From assembly GCF_036013915.1 (NCBI RefSeq), contig NZ_CP107899.1, positions 5,580,001 to 5,644,000 on the forward strand: DNA of 64,000 nucleotides, given 5' to 3'. How positions within the stretch are numbered: position 1 is the first letter of the stretch; every line of letters starts with the position of its first letter. Source of the DNA: Streptomyces sp. NBC_00464 (GTDB lineage: Bacteria; Actinomycetota; Actinomycetes; Streptomycetales; Streptomycetaceae). Of this stretch, positions 33,952-41,721 are shown one piece after another. The notes below the pieces were generated by a model. It saw only the letters and a list, made by a program, of their open reading frames with translations. It made no database searches and had not been told where the DNA came from. Both the position numbers and the translations under genes were made by a program.

Positions 33952-35001
33952 ATGGACCCGGTCCGGGCCCTGGAGCGGATCGCCTTCCTGCTGGAGCGCG
34001 ACAGGGGCGACACCTACCGCGTCCAGGCCTTCCGCACCGCCGCCCGCACCGTGGCGGCGATGGCCGACGGTGAGGCTGTGGAGCGGGTCACGAACGGCTC
34101 CCTGGAACGGGTCAAGGGCATCGGCCCCCGCACCGCCCAGGTGATCCGCGAGGCCGTCGCCGGGCAGACGCCCGCCTATCTGGAGCGGCTGGAGACGGAG
34201 ACCGCGCGGCGCGGCCCGCTCGCCGAGGGCGGTGAACGGCTGCTCGGCCTGCTGCGCGGCGACTGCCATCTGCACTCCGACTGGTCGGACGGCGGCAGCA
34301 CCATCGAGGAGATGGGCCGTACGGCGGCGGAGCTCGGCCACGACTGGGCGGTACTCACCGACCACTCGCCCCGGCTGACGGTGGCCCACGGGCTCTCGCC
34401 CGAGCGGCTGCGGCAGCAGCTCGACGTGGTGGCCGAACTCAACGAGCGCTGGGCGCCGTTCCGGCTGCTGACCGGCATCGAGTGCGACATCCACCTCGAC
34501 GGCTCCCTCGACCAGGAGGAGGAGCTGCTGGAACGGCTGGACCTCGTCGTGGTGTCCGTGCACTCCAAGCTGCGGATGGACCCCGGCCCGATGACCCGTC
34601 GAATGGTGGCCGCCGTCCGCCACCCGCAGGCGAACGTCCTCGGCCACTGCACCGGGCGCCTGATCACCGGCCGGGGCCGCCCGGAGTCCCGGTTCGACGC
34701 GGACGAGGTCTTCGCCGCCTGTGCCGAGTCGGGCACGGCGGTGGAGATCAACAGCAGGCCCGAGCGGCTGGACCCGCCCCGGCGGCTGCTGCGTCAAGCC
34801 GTGGACGCGGGCACGCTGTTCGCCGTGGACACCGACGCGCACGCACCCGGACAGCTCGACTGGCAGATCCACGGCTGCGCCCGCGCCGAGGAGTGCGGCG
34901 TCCCGGCGGAGCGGGTCGTCACGACATGGACGGCGGACGAGCTGCTCGGCTGGACGCGGGAGGGCCGGCTGCCCGCCCGTGCGGCTCAGACAGAGCCCTG
35001 A
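33952..35001 (+). CDS. HhH-PHP-domain phosphoesterase (PolX-like PHP domain without a polymerase part)
   Basis: A 349-residue protein. An N-terminal helix-hairpin-helix (VKGIGPRTAQVIREAV) is followed by a PHP domain with its metal ligands: GDCHLHSDWSDGG, LTDHSPRL, GIECDIH, VVSVHSKL, VLGHCTGR and VDTDAHAP. The arrangement equals the C-terminal half of PolX, but the polymerase palm is missing. It probably hydrolyses a phosphate ester or has 3'-5' nuclease activity on DNA. Start at 33952 has AGGAGG eight bases ahead. Two damaged copies of its 3' end occur downstream. Its last 16 bases overlap the convergent gene. Confidence 0.92.
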   Translation: MDPVRALERIAFLLERDRGDTYRVQAFRTAARTVAAMADGEAVERVTNGSLERVKGIGPRTAQVIREAVAGQTPAYLERLETETARRGPLAEGGERLLGLLRGDCHLHSDWSDGGSTIEEMGRTAAELGHDWAVLTDHSPRLTVAHGLSPERLRQQLDVVAELNERWAPFRLLTGIECDIHLDGSLDQEEELLERLDLVVVSVHSKLRMDPGPMTRRMVAAVRHPQANVLGHCTGRLITGRGRPESRFDADEVFAACAESGTAVEINSRPERLDPPRRLLRQAVDAGTLFAVDTDAHAPGQLDWQIHGCARAEECGVPAERVVTTWTADELLGWTREGRLPARAAQTEP

Positions 35002-36503
35002 GCCACCGGCCGCTGTTCCTCGGACGCGGATGAGGCGGAGCGGGAGACCGCCTCGTCCAGCAGGCCGTTGAGCCAGGAGAAGTTGCCGAACTCGGTGAGG
35101 AGCAAGTCGATCCTCTCCTGTCGGGCCGTGAGCTTCTGCTCGTCCATGCGGGAGTTGAACACGCCGCCGCCGTGAGTCATGGCCTTGCTGCCGAGATTGC
35201 TCTCTCCCCACTGGCGGACGCCGTCGAGGGTGTCCGCGCGCCGCCGCTTGAGATCCGAGGCGATATGAGCGAGCCGGTCGAAGCCGTTCACGTCCTTGAG
35301 TTCCAGAGCCTCGCTCGCCATGGCGATCTCCAGCGGCTTGAACACCGATTTCTCCAGGGCGTCGACCTGGACAGTCGTTCCGCCGGCCTTGCGGGCCTGC
35401 TGGAGCAGACGGGCCAGCCTCTGGAGCTGAGCGCGCGCGAGGCCGCCGTAGATGCGCGCGGTGTAGGCGACCTCCTGCCCGGGCTCCAGGTGCAGCTCGC
35501 GGCTGTGGACACCCGCGATCCGGGCGTCGTTCATGTCGAATGCGTTGACGTGGGTTTCCTGGCTGATGACCTGCCAGCCCTCCGGGCTGTTCCACAGCAG
35601 GTTCGTCGTCTCGAACAAGCCGCTCTGGTCGGCGCTTTCGTACTCCTCGGTGCCGAACCAGTCGGTGGGTGCCTGATCCCGGCGGAACTCCCTGGCGGGA
35701 CCGCTGTTGGATGTGGAGCTGGGGGACTGGTAGTGCCAGGCGGTGAAGTGGTCGTCGTTCACACCCGTCACGGCGAAGGCGCAGCCGTTCATCGTGGCGG
35801 TGAACACGAACTCCGACCCGGGGCCCTGGTTCCCGGCGTCCCGGGGTACGCGGGCATGCCCGACCGAGGTGTCGGGGTCCGAGGTGATGCCGGTCAGGTA
35901 GGGGATGTACGAAGAGGCCAGATACGCCTGATCCGGCAACACCGGAAGCAGAGCCGCATGTCCGACGAGTGGAGCCAGGAGCGGATCGTCCTGGCCGTAC
36001 GCCGCGACGTACTTCTCCACGGCGGGGGTGAGCAGGTACGCCGGCATGCCCTCCCGGGAGCGCCGGGTGTCCGGGACCAGGACGAACCAGTGCCGGCCCC
36101 ATCCCGCCGTGCTCATGCGGTTCACGAACTCCGCCTGGTTCAGGGGCAGGTCCGGCATGCGGTTCCTGATGCCCATCGTGAAGTCCAGGGCCAGAGCGGA
36201 TTGCGAGAGGAAGGTCTGCGGGTCGTTCACGAGGTCGTCCGCGGGGGTCCGTTGCACCACCGGGTCGTTCGCCCGCCCGGCCTGCGTCCCCCGCTCGGGC
36301 CCGGAGCCCCGGGACTCCGCCTCGCGGAGCATCTGGACGATGACGGAGTTGCCGACCGTGCTCTGCAGCGCGCGGAGACCCTGAGGCGGCGCCTCGCGTA
36401 CGGGCCTGCGCGCGGGTGCGCGGCCGGTGGACCGGGCGTCTTCGTGACCGTGCAAGGGACTTCTTTCGGCGCAGGGTTCAGGCCTGTCCTGTGTACCGAA
36501 CAT
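34986..36503 (-). CDS. Putative secreted effector with eCIS-cargo-like N-terminus
   Basis: A 505-residue protein of unknown function. The N-terminal segment GLRALQSTVGNSVIVQMLR (about 42-60) resembles the LQRSAGNAAVxxML motif that opens many actinobacterial proteins linked to extracellular contractile injection systems. The central region has FVFTATMNGCAFAV (Cys241), with His252 and His257, which could be the Cys/His pair of a deamidase-like toxin (CNF1/BLF1/CheD type, NGC for SGC). This is inference from motif only. C-terminal part is helical. The ATG at 36503 lacks a ribosome site; a TTG at 36455 with GAAAGAAG ahead is a good alternative. It overlaps the PHP gene end by 16 bases. Confidence 0.65.
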   Translation of the reverse strand: MFGTQDRPEPCAERSPLHGHEDARSTGRAPARRPVREAPPQGLRALQSTVGNSVIVQMLREAESRGSGPERGTQAGRANDPVVQRTPADDLVNDPQTFLSQSALALDFTMGIRNRMPDLPLNQAEFVNRMSTAGWGRHWFVLVPDTRRSREGMPAYLLTPAVEKYVAAYGQDDPLLAPLVGHAALLPVLPDQAYLASSYIPYLTGITSDPDTSVGHARVPRDAGNQGPGSEFVFTATMNGCAFAVTGVNDDHFTAWHYQSPSSTSNSGPAREFRRDQAPTDWFGTEEYESADQSGLFETTNLLWNSPEGWQVISQETHVNAFDMNDARIAGVHSRELHLEPGQEVAYTARIYGGLARAQLQRLARLLQQARKAGGTTVQVDALEKSVFKPLEIAMASEALELKDVNGFDRLAHIASDLKRRRADTLDGVRQWGESNLGSKAMTHGGGVFNSRMDEQKLTARQERIDLLLTEFGNFSWLNGLLDEAVSRSASSASEEQRPVAQGSV

Positions 36504-36566
36504 ACGGGTGCCGGCGCGAGGTACTCCGGGGCAGGGCGTGCCGTCCGGAAGGGCAGAACCGTCGTC

Positions 36567-36693
36567 GCCGAGTCGGGCACGGCGGTGGAGGTCAGCAGCA
36601 GGCCCGAGCGGCTGGACCCGCCCCGGCGGCTGCTGCGCCAGGCCGTGGCCGCGGGAGGGGCGGGTGCCCGCCGGTGCGCGGACGGGGGCCTGA
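36567..36693 (+). pseudogene. PHP gene 3'-end remnant, copy 2
   Basis: This stretch repeats the PHP gene from AESGTAVE (equivalent to 34723) to its stop. The first 89 bases are about 94 percent identical to the intact gene (5 differences). Then 143 bases are missing between two copies of a short direct repeat (GCGGG, within GGACGCGGG in the intact gene), and the last 38 bases match the end of the gene. The deletion shifts the frame. No start or upstream portion is left. Confidence 0.85.
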
Positions 36694-36722
36694 GCCCCGC
36701 CGGCAGTGTCACGGAACGCGGG

Positions 36723-37610
36723 TCATACCGGGGAGGCGGGGCGACGGAGTTGCGGCGCGGCGACGCCCTGGCTGTTGCGCTGGACCTGCGAGATGATCTG
36801 TTGGGCGTCCACGCCGAACATGGCCGATTCGCGTAGTAGAGCCCATGTGCGCTGGTAGACGGCGATGCTGTCGGCGTCGTCTATCCAGAGTTCCGCGTGC
36901 CAGTCCTCGACGACGACCAGCCTGTCGTCATAGATCCAGAACCCGTTCGCGGGATGGATCTTCAGCGGTGCGGCGAACGGGACGATCCCCAACTCCACCG
37001 TGTCGAGGCCGGTGAGGCCGGACAGTCGGTCGAGCTGGGCAGTCAGCACCGCAGGGGGGCATACGAGGGCTCGCAACGCCCCTTCCCACATGATGATCCG
37101 GTGCCGCTTCCCGGAGTCGTACAGCGCTTCCTGGCGTCGCACCCGGGCCCGTACGGCTTCTTCGGTGTCCCTGGGGGAGCGCATCAACTGGGCATGACGG
37201 GTGAACACGGCGCGGGCGTAGTCCGGAGTCTGCACCATCCCGGGAATGAGGGCGTTCTCCCAGACGTACAGGGTGGTGGTCCGGGCGTGCTCGGCGGTGA
37301 TCGCGTCCTGGACGGGGCGGTGCCCCGTGGCGAGTTGGCGTCGCCAAGACCTGACGTGGGATTCAAGGCCCTTGAGGCGTGAGTGAAGGTCGGCCACGGC
37401 GTCGGGCCGGCCGGTGGCTTCCGCCCATGCTGAGAGGTCGGCGGCGGTCGCGGTCTGCCGCCCGTTCTCCAACTTGTAGATCTTGGAGTGCGGCCAGCCG
37501 AGCCGTTCGCCCAGCTGCGGACCGGTGAGCCGGCCCTCGGGGCCCGAGACCCGAAGCTCCCGGAGCCGTGCGCCGAGGGCGTCTCGTGCCGTTTGGAAGT
37601 CTGTGCTCAC
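36723..37610 (-). CDS. XRE-family regulator with DUF5753 domain (Scr1/WhiJ-like)
   Basis: A 295-residue protein. An N-terminal helix-turn-helix (LTGPQLGERLGWPHSKIYKL, ENGRQTATAADL) is followed by a DUF5753 ligand domain (ARTTTLYVWENALIPGMVQT, PDYARAVF). In Streptomyces such proteins pair with DUF397 or DUF6879 partners and act in development or as antitoxin-like repressors. GTG start at 37610. It lies 17 bases after the DUF6879 gene and is probably co-transcribed with it. Confidence 0.92.
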   Translation of the reverse strand: MSTDFQTARDALGARLRELRVSGPEGRLTGPQLGERLGWPHSKIYKLENGRQTATAADLSAWAEATGRPDAVADLHSRLKGLESHVRSWRRQLATGHRPVQDAITAEHARTTTLYVWENALIPGMVQTPDYARAVFTRHAQLMRSPRDTEEAVRARVRRQEALYDSGKRHRIIMWEGALRALVCPPAVLTAQLDRLSGLTGLDTVELGIVPFAAPLKIHPANGFWIYDDRLVVVEDWHAELWIDDADSIAVYQRTWALLRESAMFGVDAQQIISQVQRNSQGVAAPQLRRPASPV

Positions 37611-37627
37611 CGGTCACACGCTAGCTG

Positions 37628-38407
37628 TCAGAGTTGCGAGGCGAAGACGTCGTACCGGATCGCGTGATGCCATGCCGCGTCCCGAGCCTGGGCGTAGCGC
37701 ATTACTTCAGCCGGCTCGGTGATCAACTGCACGTCAACGAGGTCGTCGTCCTCATCGAAGTTGAGGAGCGCCACGAGCCGTGAGTCGAAGATCCAGAAAT
37801 CTTCGGCGGGGAGCCTCAGCCGGTCGGTGTCGGCCCGCCCCAAGTTCCGGATGTCCTCTCCGGCCGCGCAGTTACGCCTCGCGTTGTCGAGGAGGTACAA
37901 CTGGCCCGGTGTCGGCGGGCTGTCGACGATCCGGACCCGCTCGAACCGCTTGCCCTGTCCGGACTGGGCTCGGACGTTCCGGCACCAGCCGTCGTCGTGG
38001 TCCCACTGGACAGGCAGGCCGGCAGCGAACTGGGCGTACGTCTCCGTGACTTCATCGGAGGCGAACCGGCGCCGCGTCTCCAACCGCCAAGCCGTGTGCT
38101 CGAACGTCTCGAACAGCTTCCCGAACGCCTCCAGGTCGATGATGCGAGGGGTGCGGGTCCTGGGGGCGAAGTCGACCAGCAGTTCCCGGGGCACCACGAT
38201 CGGTACCTCTCCGGTGTTGAGGTGCTGGAGCTGGGCGACGTCGTCGGGGTCGGTGAGCGGTGGGCCGTGAACGATCACCTCACCACTTTCCAAGTCCTCG
38301 TGTACGGAGGGGCATCCGCCCCCACCCGAACCGGTGCCGTTGAAGCGGAGGTTCCGCGCCACTGTCTCCACGTCCTTTCCGTCCGGACCTGCCTGTCTGC
38401 ACATCAT
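37628..38407 (-). CDS. DUF6879-family protein with extra N-terminal domain
   Basis: A 259-residue protein. The C-terminal 160 residues are DUF6879 (IIDLEAFGKLFETFEHTAWR, AAGEDIRNLGRADTD, FWIFDSRLVALLNFDEDD), known to sit beside XRE/DUF5753 regulators. The N-terminal ~85 residues (NLRFNGTGSGGGG, VIVHGPPLTDPDDVAQLQH) look like a small separate protein found on its own in other strains, so this may be a fusion. ATG 38407 has AAGGAGG ahead. The role is unknown; a partner or inhibitor of the regulator is likely. Confidence 0.82.
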   Translation of the reverse strand: MMCRQAGPDGKDVETVARNLRFNGTGSGGGGCPSVHEDLESGEVIVHGPPLTDPDDVAQLQHLNTGEVPIVVPRELLVDFAPRTRTPRIIDLEAFGKLFETFEHTAWRLETRRRFASDEVTETYAQFAAGLPVQWDHDDGWCRNVRAQSGQGKRFERVRIVDSPPTPGQLYLLDNARRNCAAGEDIRNLGRADTDRLRLPAEDFWIFDSRLVALLNFDEDDDLVDVQLITEPAEVMRYAQARDAAWHHAIRYDVFASQL

Positions 38408-38500
38408 TGCCGGAGGACCTCCTTGTCCGGACCTGACTCCCGGAGCTGCGTGAGACCACACGCGAACAGTCTGCCTATGTGCGCGAACATTCGAGAACAC

Positions 38501-38533
38501 TTGATGGTGCGCCCAACTCGCGTTCTTTAGCGT
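38501..38533 (+). promoter_or_regulatory. Candidate promoter, possibly leaderless, for the 38542 gene
   Basis: A TAGCGT -10 box at 38528-38533 lies eight bases before the ATG at 38542, the spacing of a leaderless Streptomyces transcript. TTGATG at 38501 is a possible -35 box, but its spacing (21) is long. The same TAGCGT box occurs in the promoter at 40840. Confidence 0.45.
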
Positions 38534-38541
38534 CGCGTCCC

Positions 38542-38742
38542 ATGGACGACGCGAAGACGACGATGGCGCCCCCGGTGTACCTGATGATGGACGCCCCGAA
38601 ACCGCCGAAGCCTCATGAGGGGTGCGACGTATGCGGCGCGCTGGTCGACGAGCGGACCGAAGCGGCCCGAGCCGGCGACTGGTCGAGGGTGGTCGACCTC
38701 AACGTTGAGATCGGCCGTCACCGCGCCGGGCTGCACAAGTGA
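38542..38742 (+). CDS. Small CxxC protein of the regulator locus
   Basis: A 66-residue protein. A central CDVC motif could bind zinc. The rest is charged (GDWSRVVDLNVEIGRHRAGL) and helical. Small proteins of this kind usually lie between XRE/DUF5753 regulators and DUF7848-like genes in Streptomyces. No ribosome site is seen before the ATG, in line with leaderless translation. The stop overlaps the next start (GTGA). Confidence 0.7.
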   Translation: MDDAKTTMAPPVYLMMDAPKPPKPHEGCDVCGALVDERTEAARAGDWSRVVDLNVEIGRHRAGLHK

Positions 38743-38977
38743 CCGGGATCGTTCGGGCCGCTTACCGGTACGTCCTTCACAAGATCACGGAGCATCCGGA
38801 CACCGAAGTCACCTTCGAGGCTGAGTGCCTGTGGTGCGACTGGAAGTCGACACCAGCGACCGATCCGGAGCCCGTCGACGTCGAGTGCATCAGTCATACC
38901 GGCGGAGCGGACACAAGTCGTTCCGGAGGCTGTGTACGTCGTTCGCTATGGTCGTCCGGGCGGACTGGGAAGCCTGA
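38739..38977 (+). pseudogene. DUF7848-like gene with a -1 frameshift
   Basis: The first 56 codons (RYVLHKITEHPDTEVTFEAE, then CLWCDW, DVECISHTG) match the DUF7848 zinc-ribbon-like family. After HTGG the frame changes. In the next frame the expected ending is intact: SGHKSFRRLCTSFAMVVRAD, then WEA and stop at 38977. One base appears to be missing near 38905. As read, the protein continues into unrelated sequence to 39056. This is either a pseudogene or a sequencing error. Confidence 0.75.
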
Positions 38978-39037
38978 GTTCGGGGCCGATGCACGACCGG
39001 GTGTCCTCTGCATGGAGAGTTCCCGGGAGTGCCCATG

Positions 39038-39073
39038 CATCGAGCCCCGCTTGTGAATGGGCGGGGCTCGATG
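39038..39073. terminator. Hairpin terminator between the DUF7848-like and DUF397 remnants
   Basis: A perfect 13-bp stem with a 10-base loop. It lies between the ends of two convergent decayed genes and probably served both. Confidence 0.75.
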
Positions 39074-39077
39074 GGTT

Positions 39078-39307
39078 TCAGTCGGTTGGCAGGAGCAGGG
39101 TGCGAGCGCCCCGCAGACGTAGGCGGTTTCGCCAGAGTGCGCGCCCTTCGTGTCCGCGACGAACGCCGACCAACTGTGCGTACTGAAGCTGACCACGGGG
39201 GCGGGCTGCTTGCTGTCTCGCACCGGAACGAAACCGGTGTCGGTGCCTGCGATTTCCACGCGGGCTGATTGCTGTAGCTGGACTTGAACCACGTCAGTCC
39301 GGTCGAA
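39078..39307 (-). pseudogene. DUF397 gene, truncated and frameshifted
   Basis: The remnant begins with TGLTWFKSSYSNQ in one frame. It continues with ARVEIAGTDTGFVPVRDSKQ and VSFSTHSWSAFVADTKG in another, so bases are lost near 39265 where the usual Gly/Cys segment should be. A second shift after ADTKG would give a natural end at 39078, next to the terminator. The 5' end is cut off at about 39307, where PHP copy 3 begins. Thus the gene is dead in at least two ways. Confidence 0.78.
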
Positions 39308-39597
39308 TCCGCAGGCGAACATCCTGGGCTACTGCACCGGCCGGGGCCGCCCGGAGTCCCGGTTCGACGCGGCCGAGGTCTTTGCCCCTGCGCCAAACCG
39401 TGGACGCGGGCGCGCTGTTCGCCGTCGACACGGACGCGCACGCCCCCGGCCGGCTCGGCTGGCAGATCCACGTCAGCGCCCGCGCCGAGGAGTGCGGTGT
39501 CCCGGCGGAGCGGGTCGTCACGGCGTGGACGGCGGACGAACTGCCGGGTTGGACCCGCGAGGGGCGGGCTCCTGCCGGTGCGCGGGCGGGGTCTTGA
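39308..39597 (+). pseudogene. PHP gene 3'-end remnant, copy 3
   Basis: The stretch repeats the PHP gene from PQANVLGHCTG (equivalent to 34625) to its stop. Fifteen bases (RLITG) are missing between short repeats ACCGG, and a second gap removes about 90 bases between EVF and the RQAVDAG segment. The C-terminal 66 residues (TVDAGALFAVDTDAHAPGR to TREGRAPAGARAG) remain readable in frame. It is more diverged from the intact gene than copy 2. Confidence 0.85.
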
Positions 39598-39631
39598 GCC
39601 GCCGTCAATCGGACAGCCCGTGTTCGGTCCC

Positions 39632-39835
39632 CTACCTCACAGAGAAGGGGTCGCCTTTCACCGCTTCCAGGAACGCAGCCCAGGCATCCGAGGCGTGGAG
39701 CTGAGTTCCGCAACCGAAGTTCTTGCTGTCCCGAACGGCGCGGCCGCCGTTGGCGAGGGGAGCAACTTCCACACAGTCCCCCTGCTGATCCGAATAGGAC
39801 GACTTGGAGAAAGTTCCGACAATCTCAGGTGCCAC
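39632..39835 (-). CDS. DUF397-family protein
   Basis: A 67-residue protein with a full DUF397 pattern: FSKSSYSDQQGDCVEVAPL, AVRDSKN, WAAFLEAVKG. These small proteins accompany XRE/DUF5753 regulators and may act as their partners or toxins. GTG start with GAAGAGAG ahead. It lies 15 bases after the regulator gene on the same strand. Confidence 0.92.
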   Translation of the reverse strand: MAPEIVGTFSKSSYSDQQGDCVEVAPLANGGRAVRDSKNFGCGTQLHASDAWAAFLEAVKGDPFSVR

Positions 39836-39850
39836 GATTACTCTCTTCTT

Positions 39851-40714
39851 TCAATTTCGCTGTTGGTTGTTGATGAGTTGCCTGATGTGCTTCGTACTCG
39901 CCTCCGGGGACATGGCTGCCGAGCGTAGCTGATCGAAGACGTTGACATAAACGGAAAGATCTTCCACCGACTCGACTACCGTCGTGTTCGCGACATTTCG
40001 CACGGTTACCGCCTCGACGTTCGGCTCGACCCCGAACGAGAAGGCGACGAACGCGCCGGACATGCCCGCTGCCATGCTTGCCGACTCGGGCAGTATCTGA
40101 ACGGTGACGTTCTGCCGCTGACCTGCTTCGATGAGTCTCATCCACTGCGCTTCGCAATACTTTGGGGCGTCCGCCAGCGCTGTGATGGCGGGCTCCCAAA
40201 TGATGGCGGTGAAGTGTGTCCCGCCCCCTTCGATCCGCCTCTGTCGCTCCTGGCGCACCTTGACGAGCTGCCTGATTCTTTCAGGGGCAATAAATGTTGG
40301 CCCAGATGCGATGACAGCCTCTGCGTATTCCGGGGTCTGCAAGAGGCCAGGAATGAGGGCTGGCTCCCAGGAGCGAATGTAAGTCGAATCGTTTTCAAGC
40401 GTGATGTGATCCGCATAGTCCGGCCGGACCGTGTCCTGATAGTCGAGCCACCAGCCGCGCTCGTTGCTGGAGCGTGCCCAGCGCTCCAGCCTCGCGCGTT
40501 CGTCGGTGTCTTGTAGCCCGTAGCGGTCCATGAGGGTCCGGACCTCCAGGGCTGATGCCGACACGGCTCCGCCCTCAAGGCGACTCACCTTGCTGACCGA
40601 TTTCATGATCGCCTCAGCGGCGGCGGCTTGATCCAAGCCTGCCGCCTCGCGGTATCGCCTCAACGCCGCCCCGAGCCGTCGGCTCCGAACGGTGGGCCTC
40701 CCACCTGCGGGCAT
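39851..40714 (-). CDS. XRE-family regulator with DUF5753 domain (WhiJ-like)
   Basis: A 287-residue protein with an N-terminal helix-turn-helix (LGAALRRYREAAGLDQAAAA, IMKSVSKVSRLEGG) and a DUF5753 domain (YIRSWEPALIPGLLQTPEYA, FTAIIWEPAI). It matches the WhiJ/Scr1 type of developmental regulators. ATG 40714 follows GAGAGGGGA. A perfect 14-bp palindrome lies 79 bases upstream, in the divergent promoter region with the HATPase operon, and is a good candidate operator. Confidence 0.93.
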   Translation of the reverse strand: MPAGGRPTVRSRRLGAALRRYREAAGLDQAAAAEAIMKSVSKVSRLEGGAVSASALEVRTLMDRYGLQDTDERARLERWARSSNERGWWLDYQDTVRPDYADHITLENDSTYIRSWEPALIPGLLQTPEYAEAVIASGPTFIAPERIRQLVKVRQERQRRIEGGGTHFTAIIWEPAITALADAPKYCEAQWMRLIEAGQRQNVTVQILPESASMAAGMSGAFVAFSFGVEPNVEAVTVRNVANTTVVESVEDLSVYVNVFDQLRSAAMSPEASTKHIRQLINNQQRN

Positions 40715-40792
40715 GGCCACTCCCCTCTCAATGTCCGCCTCAGTGTGCCGCTTTGGGCCACGCCGGAGCCAGTCCACCTAGGGACGCCGTGC

Positions 40793-40806
40793 TCGCAAAT
40801 TTGCGA
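40793..40806. promoter_or_regulatory. Perfect 14-bp palindrome, candidate WhiJ-like operator
   Basis: TCGCAAATTTGCGA is fully palindromic and AT-rich in its centre, which stands out in this GC-rich DNA. It lies between the regulator gene and the divergent operon, ten bases before the -35 box of the latter. Confidence 0.6.
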
Positions 40807-40815
40807 ACGAGTCAC

Positions 40816-40845
40816 TTGCGGTGGTGATTCGAACACCTCTAGCGT
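40816..40845 (+). promoter_or_regulatory. Candidate promoter for the HATPase operon
   Basis: TTGCGG and TAGCGT with an 18-base spacer. It lies next to the TCGCAAATTTGCGA palindrome and about 120 bases before the first gene (40964), leaving a structured leader. Confidence 0.55.
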
Positions 40846-40871
40846 GGTTGCGCGACGTTCCGTTCGTCGAG

Positions 40872-40934
40872 ATGCGCAACGCGTGATCGCGAACGGGGCA
40901 GCAAAGACCCCCGCGACCGTTGCGGGTCCGGGGG
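40872..40934 (+). promoter_or_regulatory. Leader with tiny ORF and hairpin
   Basis: The leader of the HATPase operon has a four-codon frame (ATG at 40872, Met-Arg-Asn-Ala, stop) and, at 40908-40934, a 10-pair hairpin with one bulge. The hairpin could work as an attenuator or stabiliser. Function is not shown. Confidence 0.35.
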
Positions 40935-40963
40935 CGTGGCCAACGCTTTGAAGGAGCGTCGAC

Positions 40964-41281
40964 ATGCTGAATTCTATCGGTCGAGCATTACGGCGAGTGC
41001 TCGCCCTTCTGATCCCTGCGGCGCCACCGCTCGCGCCGACGGTGCACCCCCGTCGAACTGCACCCGTCGCGACGCGCCCTCGGCGCCTCGTAGTCAGCCG
41101 TGGTGTCGTGAACGTCAGCCCCCAACTCCGCCCGGCTGAAGGTCCGTTCTCACAGGCGGCGTTCGACCGCTGGGAGCGGGCCGAGAATCGGTGGCGCCGG
41201 GAGCGGCGGCGGGCGCTCTGGCTGGCGTTGCACGGCATCGATGTGGGGCCGAGTGTGATTCACGGCGTGGCGGTGCGCTGA
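40964..41281 (+). CDS. Small basic protein, first gene of HATPase operon
   Basis: A 105-residue, Arg/Pro-rich protein (RWERAENRWRRERRRALWLA). The ATG has an AAGGAG site seven bases ahead, so translation is likely. No family recognised. Its stop overlaps the start of the HATPase gene by one base. Confidence 0.7.
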   Translation: MLNSIGRALRRVLALLIPAAPPLAPTVHPRRTAPVATRPRRLVVSRGVVNVSPQLRPAEGPFSQAAFDRWERAENRWRRERRRALWLALHGIDVGPSVIHGVAVR

Positions 41282-41721
41282 TGAACAACGCATTGAGGTC
41301 CTTGGTGGTGCGGCGCTGGAGCCGGCATCCGCGTTGTGTCGGGCTTGCGCGCGTCGAGTTGTATGCCTCGCTGGAGAGTTGGGGCTTGGAGGCTCTGTGG
41401 GATCCGGCCGCCCTCGTCCTCTCTGAGCTGCTGACCAACGCGGGGCGTCATGCCCGCGTCTCGCCCGGTCGTGAGATCGAGACCCGCTTCCAGCCGGTGG
41501 GTGGTGGTCTGCGCATCGAGGTGCATGACGGCTCGGAGGTCGCGCCGCAGGAGCGCAAACCGGACGAGGACGCGTGTGAGGGCAGGGGCCTCCTGCTTGT
41601 CAGTGCCTTCGCTGACGAATGGGGCTTCGGGGACCGGGGTGGCCCGGGGAAGGTCGTCTGGGCGGAGATCGGACTCAACCGGCGCACGGATGGCGGTGAC
41701 GGCGATGATGGAGGTGCGTAA
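41281..41721 (+). CDS. HATPase_c anti-sigma-factor-like ATP-binding protein
   Basis: A 146-residue protein with the GHKL ATPase fold of RsbW/SpoIIAB type: N box LVLSELLTNAGRHARV, G1 RIEVHDGSE and G2 CEGRGLLLVSAFADEWG. Such proteins beside WhiJ-like regulators are often kinases or anti-sigma factors that control development. Its start overlaps the stop of the previous gene. The set resembles the WhiJ-type loci of S. coelicolor. Confidence 0.9.
   Translation: MNNALRSLVVRRWSRHPRCVGLARVELYASLESWGLEALWDPAALVLSELLTNAGRHARVSPGREIETRFQPVGGGLRIEVHDGSEVAPQERKPDEDACEGRGLLLVSAFADEWGFGDRGGPGKVVWAEIGLNRRTDGGDGDDGGA

Noticed and set aside
32473..36102. 1209-codon frame on the minus strand
   Set aside because: It is antisense to several real plus-strand genes including the PHP and maleylpyruvate isomerase-family genes, and in its first third it only shadows the effector gene in another frame.
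36508..36693. 61-residue protein on the plus strand
   Set aside because: Only its end matches the PHP tail in the correct frame; the rest is shadow sequence of copy 2.
39382..39597. Independent 71-residue protein
   Set aside because: It is the readable tail of PHP copy 3. It has no start signals of its own.
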